A stretch of DNA of 64,000 nt, taken from Parasedimentitalea maritima (lineage in GTDB: Bacteria; Pseudomonadota; Alphaproteobacteria; Rhodobacterales; Rhodobacteraceae). Below, in pieces: positions 17,978 to 26,140 of this stretch. How positions within the stretch are numbered: the stretch's first letter is position 1; every line of letters starts with the position of its first letter. Location: contig NZ_VAUA01000006.1 of the NCBI RefSeq assembly GCF_005771405.1, positions 255,678-319,677 of the forward strand. Direction: 5' to 3'. A model generated the notes under the pieces. It had not been told where the DNA came from. It did no database searches and saw only the letters and a list, made by a program, of their open reading frames with translations. Made by a program: the position numbers and the translations under genes.

Positions 17978-17999
17978 TGCCCGGCCTGTCGGCCGGGCA
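17978..17999. promoter_or_regulatory. Strong hairpin between ABC binding-protein and ATPase genes
   Basis: TGCCCGGCC-TGTC-GGCCGGGCA is a perfect 9-bp GC-rich stem with a 4-base loop, 14 bases after the binding-protein stop on the minus strand. It is placed where it could stabilise the binding-protein mRNA and reduce read-through to the ATPase and permease. Confidence 0.65.
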
Positions 18000-18013
18000 T
18001 AAGACTTTTGAAA

Positions 18014-19033
18014 TTAGCCCAGTGTCTTGACGTAGCTGCTGTCCACAACTGTATCGAGTGTGATGTCGCCGCCAACCAGACCTTCGGACTGGAACCAGCT
18101 CAGCTGATCCTGCAAGGACGCGGTGTTCATCGCAGCGCCTTCGTTCAGGCGCATGGTGCCGTTGATGATCGACTTGGCGGCCTTTTCGCGCGGTTTATCG
18201 GCGTAGACATATTTGTGGATCAGATCGACCATTTCATTCACACCGTCATCGCCGTGGGCACGGTCAATCATGGTGGCGTTGTAATCTGCAACACCCTTGG
18301 AAAAGCCAGCCAGGAAATCGCCGGTCATACCGCGCTCGTCAGTTGCGTTTTTGGCCGAGGTGAACACGGTAGTAACCTGATAGTCAGGAAGAACATCCGA
18401 CACGTTGCCAATGATGTGAACCTTGCCCGAACCAGCCAGTGGCTTGGCAATGTGCGGCACGATCGACCATGCATCAATCTGGCCCGATTTCAGCGCACCG
18501 ATGATGGCACCGACCTTTTGCAGCGGCTTGTAGGACATTGAGATGCCCTCTTTCTGCGCCAGCTTGGAGCCCATGTAGTGGAACGAAGAACCGGCACTGG
18601 TGATACCATAGCTTTTGCCGTCCAGCATGGCCGGGCTAGTCACGCCAGCCTGAAATGCCGCGTCAGAGACCAGGTATTTCTGACCGTCGATGCCTGCTTC
18701 CTCGGACAGTGCGCCACCGATGATCTTGATCGCGCCTTTGTCGGCCAATGACACCAGACCGCCAGACATGGCTGTCACGGCGTAGTCGACATCACCCGAG
18801 GCAATCGCAACGGCCATCGGTGTGGCCGCCTGAAAGAACTTCAGCTCGACATCCAAACCGGCCTCTTTGAAATAATCACGCTGTTGCGCGATGAAGCTGG
18901 CGGAGTGGCTGGTAAAGCGCAGCGCCCCAACAGTGATCTTGCGACCCTGCGACAGTGCTGGAGTTGAAAGACCGGCGGCAGCAACAGTGCCGCCCATCAG
19001 AGCCAGTGCCTTGCGGCGGTTCAAAGTTGTCAT
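18014..19033 (-). CDS. ABC transporter substrate-binding protein (NMT1/THI5-like)
   Basis: 339 residues from ATG 19033, with GAGAGGG upstream. The N-terminus MTTLNRRKALALMGGTVAAA is a signal peptide with a paired arginine; export by Tat or Sec cannot be decided. The mature part has the NMT1/THI5 pattern: ITVGALRFTSHSASFIAQQR, YFKEAGLDVELKFF, and GDVDYAVTAMSGG. This class carries nitrate, sulfonates, taurine, pyrimidine precursors and riboflavin-like compounds; I cannot name the ligand. It is the first gene of a three-gene importer operon, separated from the ATPase by a hairpin and a repeat. Confidence 0.9.
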   Translation of the reverse strand: MTTLNRRKALALMGGTVAAAGLSTPALSQGRKITVGALRFTSHSASFIAQQRDYFKEAGLDVELKFFQAATPMAVAIASGDVDYAVTAMSGGLVSLADKGAIKIIGGALSEEAGIDGQKYLVSDAAFQAGVTSPAMLDGKSYGITSAGSSFHYMGSKLAQKEGISMSYKPLQKVGAIIGALKSGQIDAWSIVPHIAKPLAGSGKVHIIGNVSDVLPDYQVTTVFTSAKNATDERGMTGDFLAGFSKGVADYNATMIDRAHGDDGVNEMVDLIHKYVYADKPREKAAKSIINGTMRLNEGAAMNTASLQDQLSWFQSEGLVGGDITLDTVVDSSYVKTLG

Positions 19034-19287
19034 GGTATCCCTCTCAAAATGCACATCCATATGCCGCGACTACACTTTGGGCCGGGCTCGGCAATTAGTG
19101 CTTATTTCTCAACCGCTCCGGTCTCGGAGTCAATCGCAGCGCATAGGGTTGATGCACTCGATCAGATAAATTTGTTACAGCACATAGAGTTGTGCGCATC
19201 TCGCACTCGGAAAGGCGAAATGTATACAGTGTCAGGTTGAGTTTCTGATATTTGGGACGAGGCTGCGCTGCGCGGTGAAAACCTGGT

Positions 19288-19818
19288 TCAGTCGCGCAGT
19301 TCGGCTGGTGTAACGCCCCACAGTTTCTGTTTGGGGACCCAACCGCGATAACCGCCAGCTGAAATGCGGCACCAATCCTGCGAGCAACTGCCGAGACGCG
19401 CCACGACACCCAATTCGAAAGCTGCGGTGATTTGAGCGTTCTCGCTGGGCTGTGCCCGCAGAGTCAGCATGTCTTCTTCGATCAATACAGTGCGGTTGCC
19501 CGACAACAGCGCATAGTGGACCCAACCGCCAGCGCCATCACGATCGCGGACCCGGCGCCAGTGGCCATATTCGGCTGTGATCTCCAGAGGCATGTCACGA
19601 CGCTTGAAGACCCAGTCGATACGGTGTGTCAGCGACGGGCCTCGTCTGACATTGCCTTCGGAGGCTTTCATGGAAACATAGCGCGGTAGCGGTAGGTTAG
19701 TCACCTGACCACGTTCCTGACCGGGCGCGGGATTGCCTGCCATTACAGAAGGGGAAGACACCAGCAGCACAAAAAGCGCTGCCACCAATGGGCGCAATCT
19801 AAAAACCGAAAATGTCAC
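19288..19818 (-). CDS. Exported SH3-domain protein (COG3807-like)
   Basis: 176 residues from GTG 19818. A signal peptide (about 1-27, LVAALFVLLVSSPSVMAG) is followed by two bacterial SH3 repeats. The first runs about 48-108 (VSMKASEGNVRRGPSLTHRI through GGWVHYALLSG) and the second about 112-168 (TLRAQPSENAQI through GYRGWVPKQKLWG). Such periplasmic SH3 proteins are thought to bind cell-wall peptides; the exact role is unknown. It is divergent from the 2-hydroxyacid dehydrogenase gene. Confidence 0.85.
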   Translation of the reverse strand: MTFSVFRLRPLVAALFVLLVSSPSVMAGNPAPGQERGQVTNLPLPRYVSMKASEGNVRRGPSLTHRIDWVFKRRDMPLEITAEYGHWRRVRDRDGAGGWVHYALLSGNRTVLIEEDMLTLRAQPSENAQITAAFELGVVARLGSCSQDWCRISAGGYRGWVPKQKLWGVTPAELRD

Positions 19819-20025
19819 TGCCTGCTCGCTCTTTTTCTCGTTGCCTGTTTACCACCGGACCAAAGCGTTTTTCATGCCGTTGCCTCTGCCGGGTCTCCCC
19901 GCGGGCTGGTTCCAGAAAACTGCGTCACTTGGCGTCGATGGGGTGGAAGGGTTCTTGTGCCCTTTGCCATCCTACGCCACGATGGCACAGAACAGGCCAG
20001 TGTGAAAAGAAATAGGAGTGGGCAA

Positions 20026-21012
20026 GTGGCAAGAGAACGTCTGAGTGTTGTCGTAACGCGACGGTTGCCAGAAGTGGTTGAGACCCGCTTAAGCGAATTA
20101 TTTGATGTCACCCTACGCACTGAGGATACGCCGCTAACCCGTGCCCAGTTGGCCGATATCATGGCGCGGGCGGATGTCTTGATCCCAACCGTGACGGACA
20201 CCATCGATGCACGGTTGCTGGCCCAGGCGGGCGAACGCCTTAAACTCATTGCCAATTATGGCGCCGGGGTGGATCACATTGATGTCGCCACCGCTCGCCA
20301 GCGCGGCATTCTTGTTTCCAACACGCCCGGCGTTCTGACCGATGATACGGCTGACATGGCCATGGCGCTGATCATGGCTGTGGTGCGCCGCATCCCCGAG
20401 GGATTGGGAATCATGCAAAAAGGTGACTGGCAGGGCTGGGCGCCAACCGCATTGCTGGGCGGGCGCATGACTGGCCGCCGTTTGGGGATATTGGGTATGG
20501 GCAGCATTGGTCAGGCTGTCGCACGCCGCGCTGCTGCTTTTGGCATGCAGGTCCATTATCACAATCGCCGTCGGCTCCGCAGTGAGACCGAGGCTGAACT
20601 ACAAGCCACTTATTGGGAGAGCTTGGACCAGATGGTGGCGCGGATGGATGTGATTTCGATCAATTGCCCATCGACCCCATCGACATTCCACCTGATGAAC
20701 GCGCGCCGTTTGAAGTTGATGAAACCAAATGCGGTGATCGTCAACACCTCGCGTGGCGAGGTGATCGACGAGATGGCGCTCACCCGGATGTTGCGGGCTG
20801 GTGAGATCGCTGGGGCAGGACTGGATGTCTATGAGCATGGCACCAACATCAATCCGCGCCTGCGCGAGCTGCCCAATGTGGTTCTTTTGCCTCACATGGG
20901 CTCAGCAACCGTTGAAGGGCGGATAGAGATGGGTGAAAAGGTATTGCTGAATATCAAAACATTCGAGGATGGCCACAGGCCCCCAGATCAAGTTGTCCCG
21001 TCAATGTTATAG
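20026..21012 (+). CDS. D-2-hydroxyacid dehydrogenase (glyoxylate/hydroxypyruvate reductase family)
   Basis: 328 residues from GTG 20026, which has AGGAG 7 bases upstream. The NAD(P) motif is GMGSIGQAVARRAAAFG (near 154-170). Catalytic residues are visible in NTSRGEVIDE (Arg), the acidic residue in the following helix, and LLPHMGSAT (His). It probably reduces glyoxylate or hydroxypyruvate, or oxidises D-glycerate, in the cytoplasm. It is followed after 15 bases by thpR, so the two are probably co-transcribed without sharing a pathway. Confidence 0.92.
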   Translation: MARERLSVVVTRRLPEVVETRLSELFDVTLRTEDTPLTRAQLADIMARADVLIPTVTDTIDARLLAQAGERLKLIANYGAGVDHIDVATARQRGILVSNTPGVLTDDTADMAMALIMAVVRRIPEGLGIMQKGDWQGWAPTALLGGRMTGRRLGILGMGSIGQAVARRAAAFGMQVHYHNRRRLRSETEAELQATYWESLDQMVARMDVISINCPSTPSTFHLMNARRLKLMKPNAVIVNTSRGEVIDEMALTRMLRAGEIAGAGLDVYEHGTNINPRLRELPNVVLLPHMGSATVEGRIEMGEKVLLNIKTFEDGHRPPDQVVPSML

Positions 21013-21027
21013 AAGTGAAATCCTGGA

Positions 21028-21579
21028 ATGCGTGCCTTTTTGGCGATCGATCTGCCTGAGCCTGTTGTCTCTGCACTGATGCAGGTGACTATGGCCTTGC
21101 CAGTCGGTCGCCCGGTGCCCGAGGACAACCTGCATCTTACTTTGGCGTTTCTGGATGATCAAAGTGAGGAGCAACTAGAGCAGTTGCATTATGAACTGCA
21201 TGATCTGCGAATGTCGCCGCTCGAATTGGGCTTTGACGGGTTGGGCAGTTTTGGATCTGGTGCACCCAAAATCCTGTTTGCACGTATTGCAGACAACACC
21301 GCACTGATGGACCTGCACCGTCAAACCCGCCGTGCGGCGCACCGTGCTGGCATAGTGTTGGCGAGGGAGCGTTATAAGCCACATGTGACACTGGCCCGAT
21401 TTGGGCGTGGTGTACATTGGCGCGACGCGGATCAACTGGCCGAGTTCATCAACGATCATGTATCTTTGACCTTACCGGCATTCCCAGTGAACACATTTTC
21501 ATTGTTTGAATCCCAGTTACACCAAGATGGTGCACTCCACCAACAGCTTGCCGAATATGAATTTGCAGGACAGGCTTGA
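21028..21579 (+). CDS. thpR: RNA 2',3'-cyclic phosphodiesterase (2H superfamily)
   Basis: 183 residues. Both catalytic H-x-T-x motifs of the 2H fold are present: LHLTLAFL (near residue 36) and HVTLARF (near residue 119), and the N-terminus MRAFLAIDLPEPV is typical. The enzyme opens 2',3'-cyclic phosphates to 2'-phosphates and was earlier annotated as 2'-5' RNA ligase LigT. The length is normal for the family. Confidence 0.93.
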   Translation: MRAFLAIDLPEPVVSALMQVTMALPVGRPVPEDNLHLTLAFLDDQSEEQLEQLHYELHDLRMSPLELGFDGLGSFGSGAPKILFARIADNTALMDLHRQTRRAAHRAGIVLARERYKPHVTLARFGRGVHWRDADQLAEFINDHVSLTLPAFPVNTFSLFESQLHQDGALHQQLAEYEFAGQA

Positions 21580-21678
21580 TCCCCACGCAGGACGTTGCGG
21601 CCCATACACCGATGAGGTGTTGCAGTCTTCTCAGTTAAAGCCCTAGGCTGCGGTTGTTTGATTTGTTTGGAGGGTATT

Positions 21679-23463
21679 ATGCGTCGGATATTTCTAGGGC
21701 TGCTGACAAGCTCAACACTGGTGTTTCCAGCTTTTGCACAGCAGGCGGCAGATGCCGTAGCCCCCGAGGCGGCGACCTCTGGTGATTTTGAGGCTATTTC
21801 ACCTGCTGTAGCAGCCTCCCTTGAGGCCAAACTGGCTGGGCAGGTGGTCAAATCGGACAACTGGATGATTTCAGCTGCTAACCCGCACGCGGTTGAGGCC
21901 GGAGCCGAAGTTTTGCGCGCAGGTGGATCTGCCGCTGATGCGATGGTCGCGGTGCAAACCGTGTTGGGGCTGGTTGAGCCGCAGTCTTCGGGTCTTGGTG
22001 GTGGAGCCTTTTTGGTTTGGTATGATGCTGCAAGCGGGAAACTGACAACATTAGATGGCCGTGAAACCGCGCCTCTGGCCGCAACGCCAACCCTGTTTCA
22101 GGACGAAAACGGAGAGCCTTTGAAATTTTTCGATGCGGTTGTAGGCGGACGGTCCGTTGGTACTCCCGGTACGCCAGCATTGATGGCTGAAGCTCACCGC
22201 CGCTGGGGGCGATCTGAGTGGTCTTCACTGTTCGAGGCAGGAACGCAGCTGGCCAAAGATGGATTTACCGTGTCACCGCGTCTTGCTGGGTTGATCGAAC
22301 GGGACGCCGAGCGCTTGTCTCGATTTCCCCGTACTGCGGATTACTTCCTTCCCGGCGGAATGCCATTACAGGCTGGTGACGTGCTGACCAATGAAGAATA
22401 CGCACATACGCTCGGCGTTTTGGCGGACAAGGGCGCCGAAGGCTTCTATTTTGGGCGTATCGCGGATGAAATGGTCGGCGCAGTGACCCATGCTCCTGGC
22501 AATCCCGGCGTTTTATCGTCAATGGACATGGCATTGTATAAGGTCAAGGAGCGCGCACCAGTCTGTGCAGCTTACCGGTCTTTTGAGGTCTGCGGCATGG
22601 GCCCACCTTCCTCTGGGGCTCTGACAGTTGGGCAAATTTTGGGCATGGTTGGTCAATATGATCTGGCCACATTGGGCGCTGACAACCCGGAAAGCTGGCG
22701 GCTGATCGGAGATGCTTCGCGGCTCGCGTTTGCCGACCGGGGCCGGTACATGGCTGACAGTGACTATGTCCCAATGCCTACCAACGGTCTGGTGGACGCT
22801 GAATACCTGACCCAACGGGCCGCCTTACTATCGGGTGATGATGCATTGGCCGAGGTGGCTCCAGGTTCGCCTGAATTTGACCACGCGCTTTGGGCTGATG
22901 ACGAATCGATTGAGCTGCCGTCAACCTCGCATATCTCGATTGTTGATCAGTACGGCAACGTGCTGTCGATGACGACAACGATTGAGAACGCCTTTGGCTC
23001 GCGCTTGATGGTGCATGGGTTTTTGCTGAACAACGAACTCACCGATTTCTCATTCCGCAGCCATCGTGAAGGGGTGCCGATTGCCAACCGTATTGAACCG
23101 GGCAAGCGCCCACGCTCATCAATGGCCCCAACAATTGTGATGCAGGAGGGTAAGCCTGTGCTGGCCATCGGCTCACCCGGTGGCAGCCGGATCATTGGGT
23201 ATGTCGCCACGTCGATCATTGCCTGGGCCGATTGGGGCATGGATTTGCAACAGGCGATTGCACTGCCACATGCGGTGAACCGGTTTGGCACCTATGATTT
23301 GGAAGAGGGGACCGAGGCCGCTGCTCAGGAGGAGGCCTTGATCGGCATGGGCTACGAAGTCAAACTCCGCGCACTCAATTCGGGACTTCACGCCATTGAA
23401 ATTGGTGATGGTCTGCAAGGGGCTGCAGATCCAAGACGTGAAGGGATCGCGCTGGGCGACTGA
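21679..23463 (+). CDS. ggt: Gamma-glutamyltransferase, exported
   Basis: 594 residues from ATG 21679, with GGAGGG 7 bases upstream. A signal peptide (MRRIFLGLLTSSTLVFPAFA) is followed by the large subunit. The autocatalytic cleavage site is Thr near 416 in S-T-S-H-I-S-I-V-D, the nucleophile of the small subunit. Other family blocks are SSGLGGGAFLVWYDA, LDGRETAP and PGGSRIIGY. The protein acts in the periplasm on glutathione and gamma-glutamyl peptides. Length and motifs indicate an intact enzyme. Confidence 0.95.
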   Translation: MRRIFLGLLTSSTLVFPAFAQQAADAVAPEAATSGDFEAISPAVAASLEAKLAGQVVKSDNWMISAANPHAVEAGAEVLRAGGSAADAMVAVQTVLGLVEPQSSGLGGGAFLVWYDAASGKLTTLDGRETAPLAATPTLFQDENGEPLKFFDAVVGGRSVGTPGTPALMAEAHRRWGRSEWSSLFEAGTQLAKDGFTVSPRLAGLIERDAERLSRFPRTADYFLPGGMPLQAGDVLTNEEYAHTLGVLADKGAEGFYFGRIADEMVGAVTHAPGNPGVLSSMDMALYKVKERAPVCAAYRSFEVCGMGPPSSGALTVGQILGMVGQYDLATLGADNPESWRLIGDASRLAFADRGRYMADSDYVPMPTNGLVDAEYLTQRAALLSGDDALAEVAPGSPEFDHALWADDESIELPSTSHISIVDQYGNVLSMTTTIENAFGSRLMVHGFLLNNELTDFSFRSHREGVPIANRIEPGKRPRSSMAPTIVMQEGKPVLAIGSPGGSRIIGYVATSIIAWADWGMDLQQAIALPHAVNRFGTYDLEEGTEAAAQEEALIGMGYEVKLRALNSGLHAIEIGDGLQGAADPRREGIALGD

Positions 23464-23618
23464 TTATAACACTGTTGTGTTCGGTCGGGGAGTTTCCATC
23501 GGCTGGGCACGACACTCATGATTTAATAGTTGGTTGCACTTGGTAACTATCCTGAGTTCTATTGTACCTGCGGGGCCAAGGTGACACCATGGCCTCATTA
23601 CAGAATTAGGAGCCGATC

Positions 23619-25022
23619 ATGGCGCAAGCTATCTCATTGCCGCGCAACGAAGCCGGTATCAAAGCCGCCATCAGCGTGTTGAAGCAGCTGTTCGGCGACC
23701 GCTTGCAAACCAGTGACGCCATCCGCGAGCAGCATGGTCACACCACCACTTGGATTAACAACCAGATGCCGGACGCAGTGGTGTTTCCAGCAGATACCAA
23801 CGAAGTGTCGCAGATTGTAAAATGCTGCGCTGAGTATGGCGTGCCTATTATTCCCTTTGGCACCGGCACGTCGCTTGAGGGGCACGTAAACGCTCCGGCT
23901 GGCGGTATTTCGGTTGATACAACCCAAATGAACCAAATTTTGGCGGTGCACGCAGAAGATCTGGATGTTGTGGTGCAGCCAGGCGTCACCCGCGAACAGC
24001 TCAATACCTTCTTGCGTGATCAGGGGCTGTTCTTCCCAATTGATCCCGGTGCCAACGCATCCCTTGGCGGCATGGCTGCCACCCGAGCCTCGGGCACCAA
24101 TGCGGTGCGCTACGGCACCATGAAGGACAATGTTTTGGCGTTGGAGGTGGTGATGGCCGACGGCCAAATTATTCGCACTGCGCAACGGGCCAAGAAATCT
24201 TCGGCTGGGTATGATATGACCCGCCTTATGGTAGGCTCCGAAGGGACCCTGGGTCTAATCACTGAATTGACCTTGAAATTGCAGGGCATTCCCGAGGCGG
24301 TCAGTTCCGCCCGCTGTTCATTTCGCACCGTTGATGACGCCTGTCGTGCGGTGATGATGACCATCCAATACGGCATCCCGGTTGCCCGGATTGAGTTGCT
24401 GGATGAGCTTAGCGTCAAGGCCGCCAACGCCTATTCTAAACTGGAGCTGCCAGAGACGCCGTTGCTACTGATGGAATTCCACGGCTCTGAGGCGGGTGTG
24501 GCAGAACAGGCCGAGATGTTCAGTTCTATTGCCGAAGAATTTGGAGGCTTTGACACTGCCACAACCACTTCTACCGAAGAACGAAACAAACTGTGGCAGG
24601 CGCGTCATGATATGTATTGGGCCTGTATGCAAATTCGCCCGGGCGCCAAGGGGATCTCGACAGATGTCTGTGTGCCAATCTCGCGATTGGCGGAATGCGT
24701 TGGTGCGGCTCAGGAAAAGGCAGATGCCTTAGGGTTGATTGCACCTATCGTGGGGCATGTCGGGGACGGCAATTTCCACGCGTTGCTTTTGATAGATATG
24801 GACAATGCCGAAGAGCGCGCAAGGGCGGATGACTATGTGGCTTGGCTGAATCAATTGGCGATTTCCATGGATGGCACCTGTACGGGAGAACACGGTATCG
24901 GTCAGGGTAAACGGCCTTATCTCAAAGTGGAATTGGGAGAGACCACTCGCTATATGGCCGCGATTAAGGCGGCGTTGGACCCTGATAATATCTTGAACCC
25001 CGGCAAAATCCTGATCGATTAA
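23619..25022 (+). CDS. FAD-linked oxidase (D-lactate dehydrogenase / GlcD family)
   Basis: 467 residues. The N-terminal FAD-binding domain shows PIIPFGTGTSLEGHV and FFPIDPGANASLGGMAATRA, and GSEGTLGLITELTLKL near residue 205. The C-terminal oxidase domain ends with GDGNFHALLL and TCTGEHGIGQGKRPYL, the metal/substrate region of the D-lactate dehydrogenase (cytochrome) and glycolate oxidase GlcD group. It oxidises a 2-hydroxyacid to a 2-ketoacid. As no GlcE/GlcF partner is nearby, a stand-alone D-lactate dehydrogenase is the likeliest reading. The ATG has AGGAG upstream. Confidence 0.88.
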   Translation: MAQAISLPRNEAGIKAAISVLKQLFGDRLQTSDAIREQHGHTTTWINNQMPDAVVFPADTNEVSQIVKCCAEYGVPIIPFGTGTSLEGHVNAPAGGISVDTTQMNQILAVHAEDLDVVVQPGVTREQLNTFLRDQGLFFPIDPGANASLGGMAATRASGTNAVRYGTMKDNVLALEVVMADGQIIRTAQRAKKSSAGYDMTRLMVGSEGTLGLITELTLKLQGIPEAVSSARCSFRTVDDACRAVMMTIQYGIPVARIELLDELSVKAANAYSKLELPETPLLLMEFHGSEAGVAEQAEMFSSIAEEFGGFDTATTTSTEERNKLWQARHDMYWACMQIRPGAKGISTDVCVPISRLAECVGAAQEKADALGLIAPIVGHVGDGNFHALLLIDMDNAEERARADDYVAWLNQLAISMDGTCTGEHGIGQGKRPYLKVELGETTRYMAAIKAALDPDNILNPGKILID

Positions 25023-25147
25023 GAGACTAGCCCGTAGTGCGCCCTGATCGCTCAGGTAGTGCGAAATGGACCGCTTTAACCTGCCATAATTTTGCACCAG
25101 TTCACCCTATACCAGACTATGCAGGGTGTTGTTGTAGGAGCAGGCAG

Positions 25148-25411
25148 ATGGGGTTGCGTAAATCGTTAGGGATCATCGCCGTGTGCACGCAGGTGGTTGT
25201 GGTAGTTGATTACAACATGCAGAGCCAACAGGCCGGGCTCGGCCCCGGTGAATTGAGCATGAAGGCCTATAGTGCCATTGTTCAGGCACGCTATAACACT
25301 CCAGCGGCTACGGCTTCAGGCTTGAGCGCGGTCCAACAGGGGGGGCTGGGCAGTGATGCGCCGCCGACACCCGTCTGTATCCGCCGCGGTACTTCGTCGA
25401 ACTGCCAATAG
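25148..25411 (+). CDS. Small protein of unknown function, paralog of the next gene
   Basis: 87 residues from ATG 25148, with GGAG upstream. A hydrophobic N-terminus with one cysteine (MGLRKSLGIIAVCTQVVVVV) is followed by D-Y, a middle stretch MKAYSAIVQARY, and the tail PVCIRRGTSSNCQ. The next gene shares the pattern of hydrophobic start plus D-Y, A/V-x-Y-x-A-x-x-x-x-R-Y/F in the middle, and C-x-R-R-G-T-x-x-N-C at the end. I do not recognise the family. The two tail cysteines, nine apart, could form a disulfide if exported. Confidence 0.6.
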   Translation: MGLRKSLGIIAVCTQVVVVVDYNMQSQQAGLGPGELSMKAYSAIVQARYNTPAATASGLSAVQQGGLGSDAPPTPVCIRRGTSSNCQ

Positions 25412-25527
25412 AGCCAACTGAAATCCTATTAAAGTTGCCTTGCCTGTGCCGTAAAATTGCCGGAGTTCTCAGCTTTATGAGCAATTAAAATTAACCTTTA
25501 ACTACCGCGCCTTTATGGAGAATCCTG

Positions 25528-25908
25528 ATGGCGATTGCTCAGAATATCTGTTTCGCTGCGACATGCGGTCTCGTCGTTCTAGGCGCTGATTATGGTCAGT
25601 CGTCACGCCGGGCCCAGATCCCTTTTGGTCAAATGGGTGTGGCGCAATATGGCGCAGTGCTTAGCAACCGGTTCCAAGCAATTGAGGGTGTTCCAACAAT
25701 CAACCTGACCGCCATCGCCGACCTGACAACGAGCTGGTCCCTGGTCAGCGCTGAAGAGCCTATCGACCCAACAATTCCGCAGGTGATGACCAATCCTGAT
25801 CTGCGTGAAGATAGGATCGGTGTCCGCGTCAACAAAGGGTTGGCCCGTCCCACATCGCGCGCCTCTGCCGGTGGCTGTGTCCGGCGCGGAACTATCCTGA
25901 ACTGCTAA
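25528..25908 (+). CDS. Small protein of unknown function, C-terminal CVRRGT-x-x-NC motif
   Basis: 126 residues from ATG 25528, with GGAG 8 bases upstream. The N-terminus MAIAQNICFAATCGLVVLGA is hydrophobic, followed by D-Y-G-Q-S-S. The central VAQYGAVLSNRFQA corresponds to the middle of the preceding gene, and the chain ends GGCVRRGTILNC. It is longer than its neighbour by an insert rich in Thr, Pro and Asp. No known domain is recognised. The tandem arrangement, 116 bp apart, suggests duplication and possibly joint function at the cell surface. Confidence 0.6.
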   Translation: MAIAQNICFAATCGLVVLGADYGQSSRRAQIPFGQMGVAQYGAVLSNRFQAIEGVPTINLTAIADLTTSWSLVSAEEPIDPTIPQVMTNPDLREDRIGVRVNKGLARPTSRASAGGCVRRGTILNC

Positions 25909-26140
25909 GGGTCCACTGCGGATCCCCAAAATACCTGGTTCTTGTTCAAAAGGTGCGACAGAATCTTGTGGTTTCTTTTTGCCCAAAATACTCCAATTCC
26001 TACACGTCCCTGGAAAATATGCCGATGAATGGCTCGAGAGGTCGGTTTTGCCAGTTTTTGCGTCGGCTGGATTTGGCCTGTGCCCTTTGGCATGGGCATA
26101 ACCGTATCAAAGCGAGTCATATTTGTCGGAGAGCGGCCCC

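Noticed and set aside
17858..18541. 227-codon plus-strand frame across the ABC intergenic region
   Set aside because: It reads through the dispersed repeat and the antisense of the binding protein. The resemblance of part of it to a frame near 54.5 kb comes only from the repeat.
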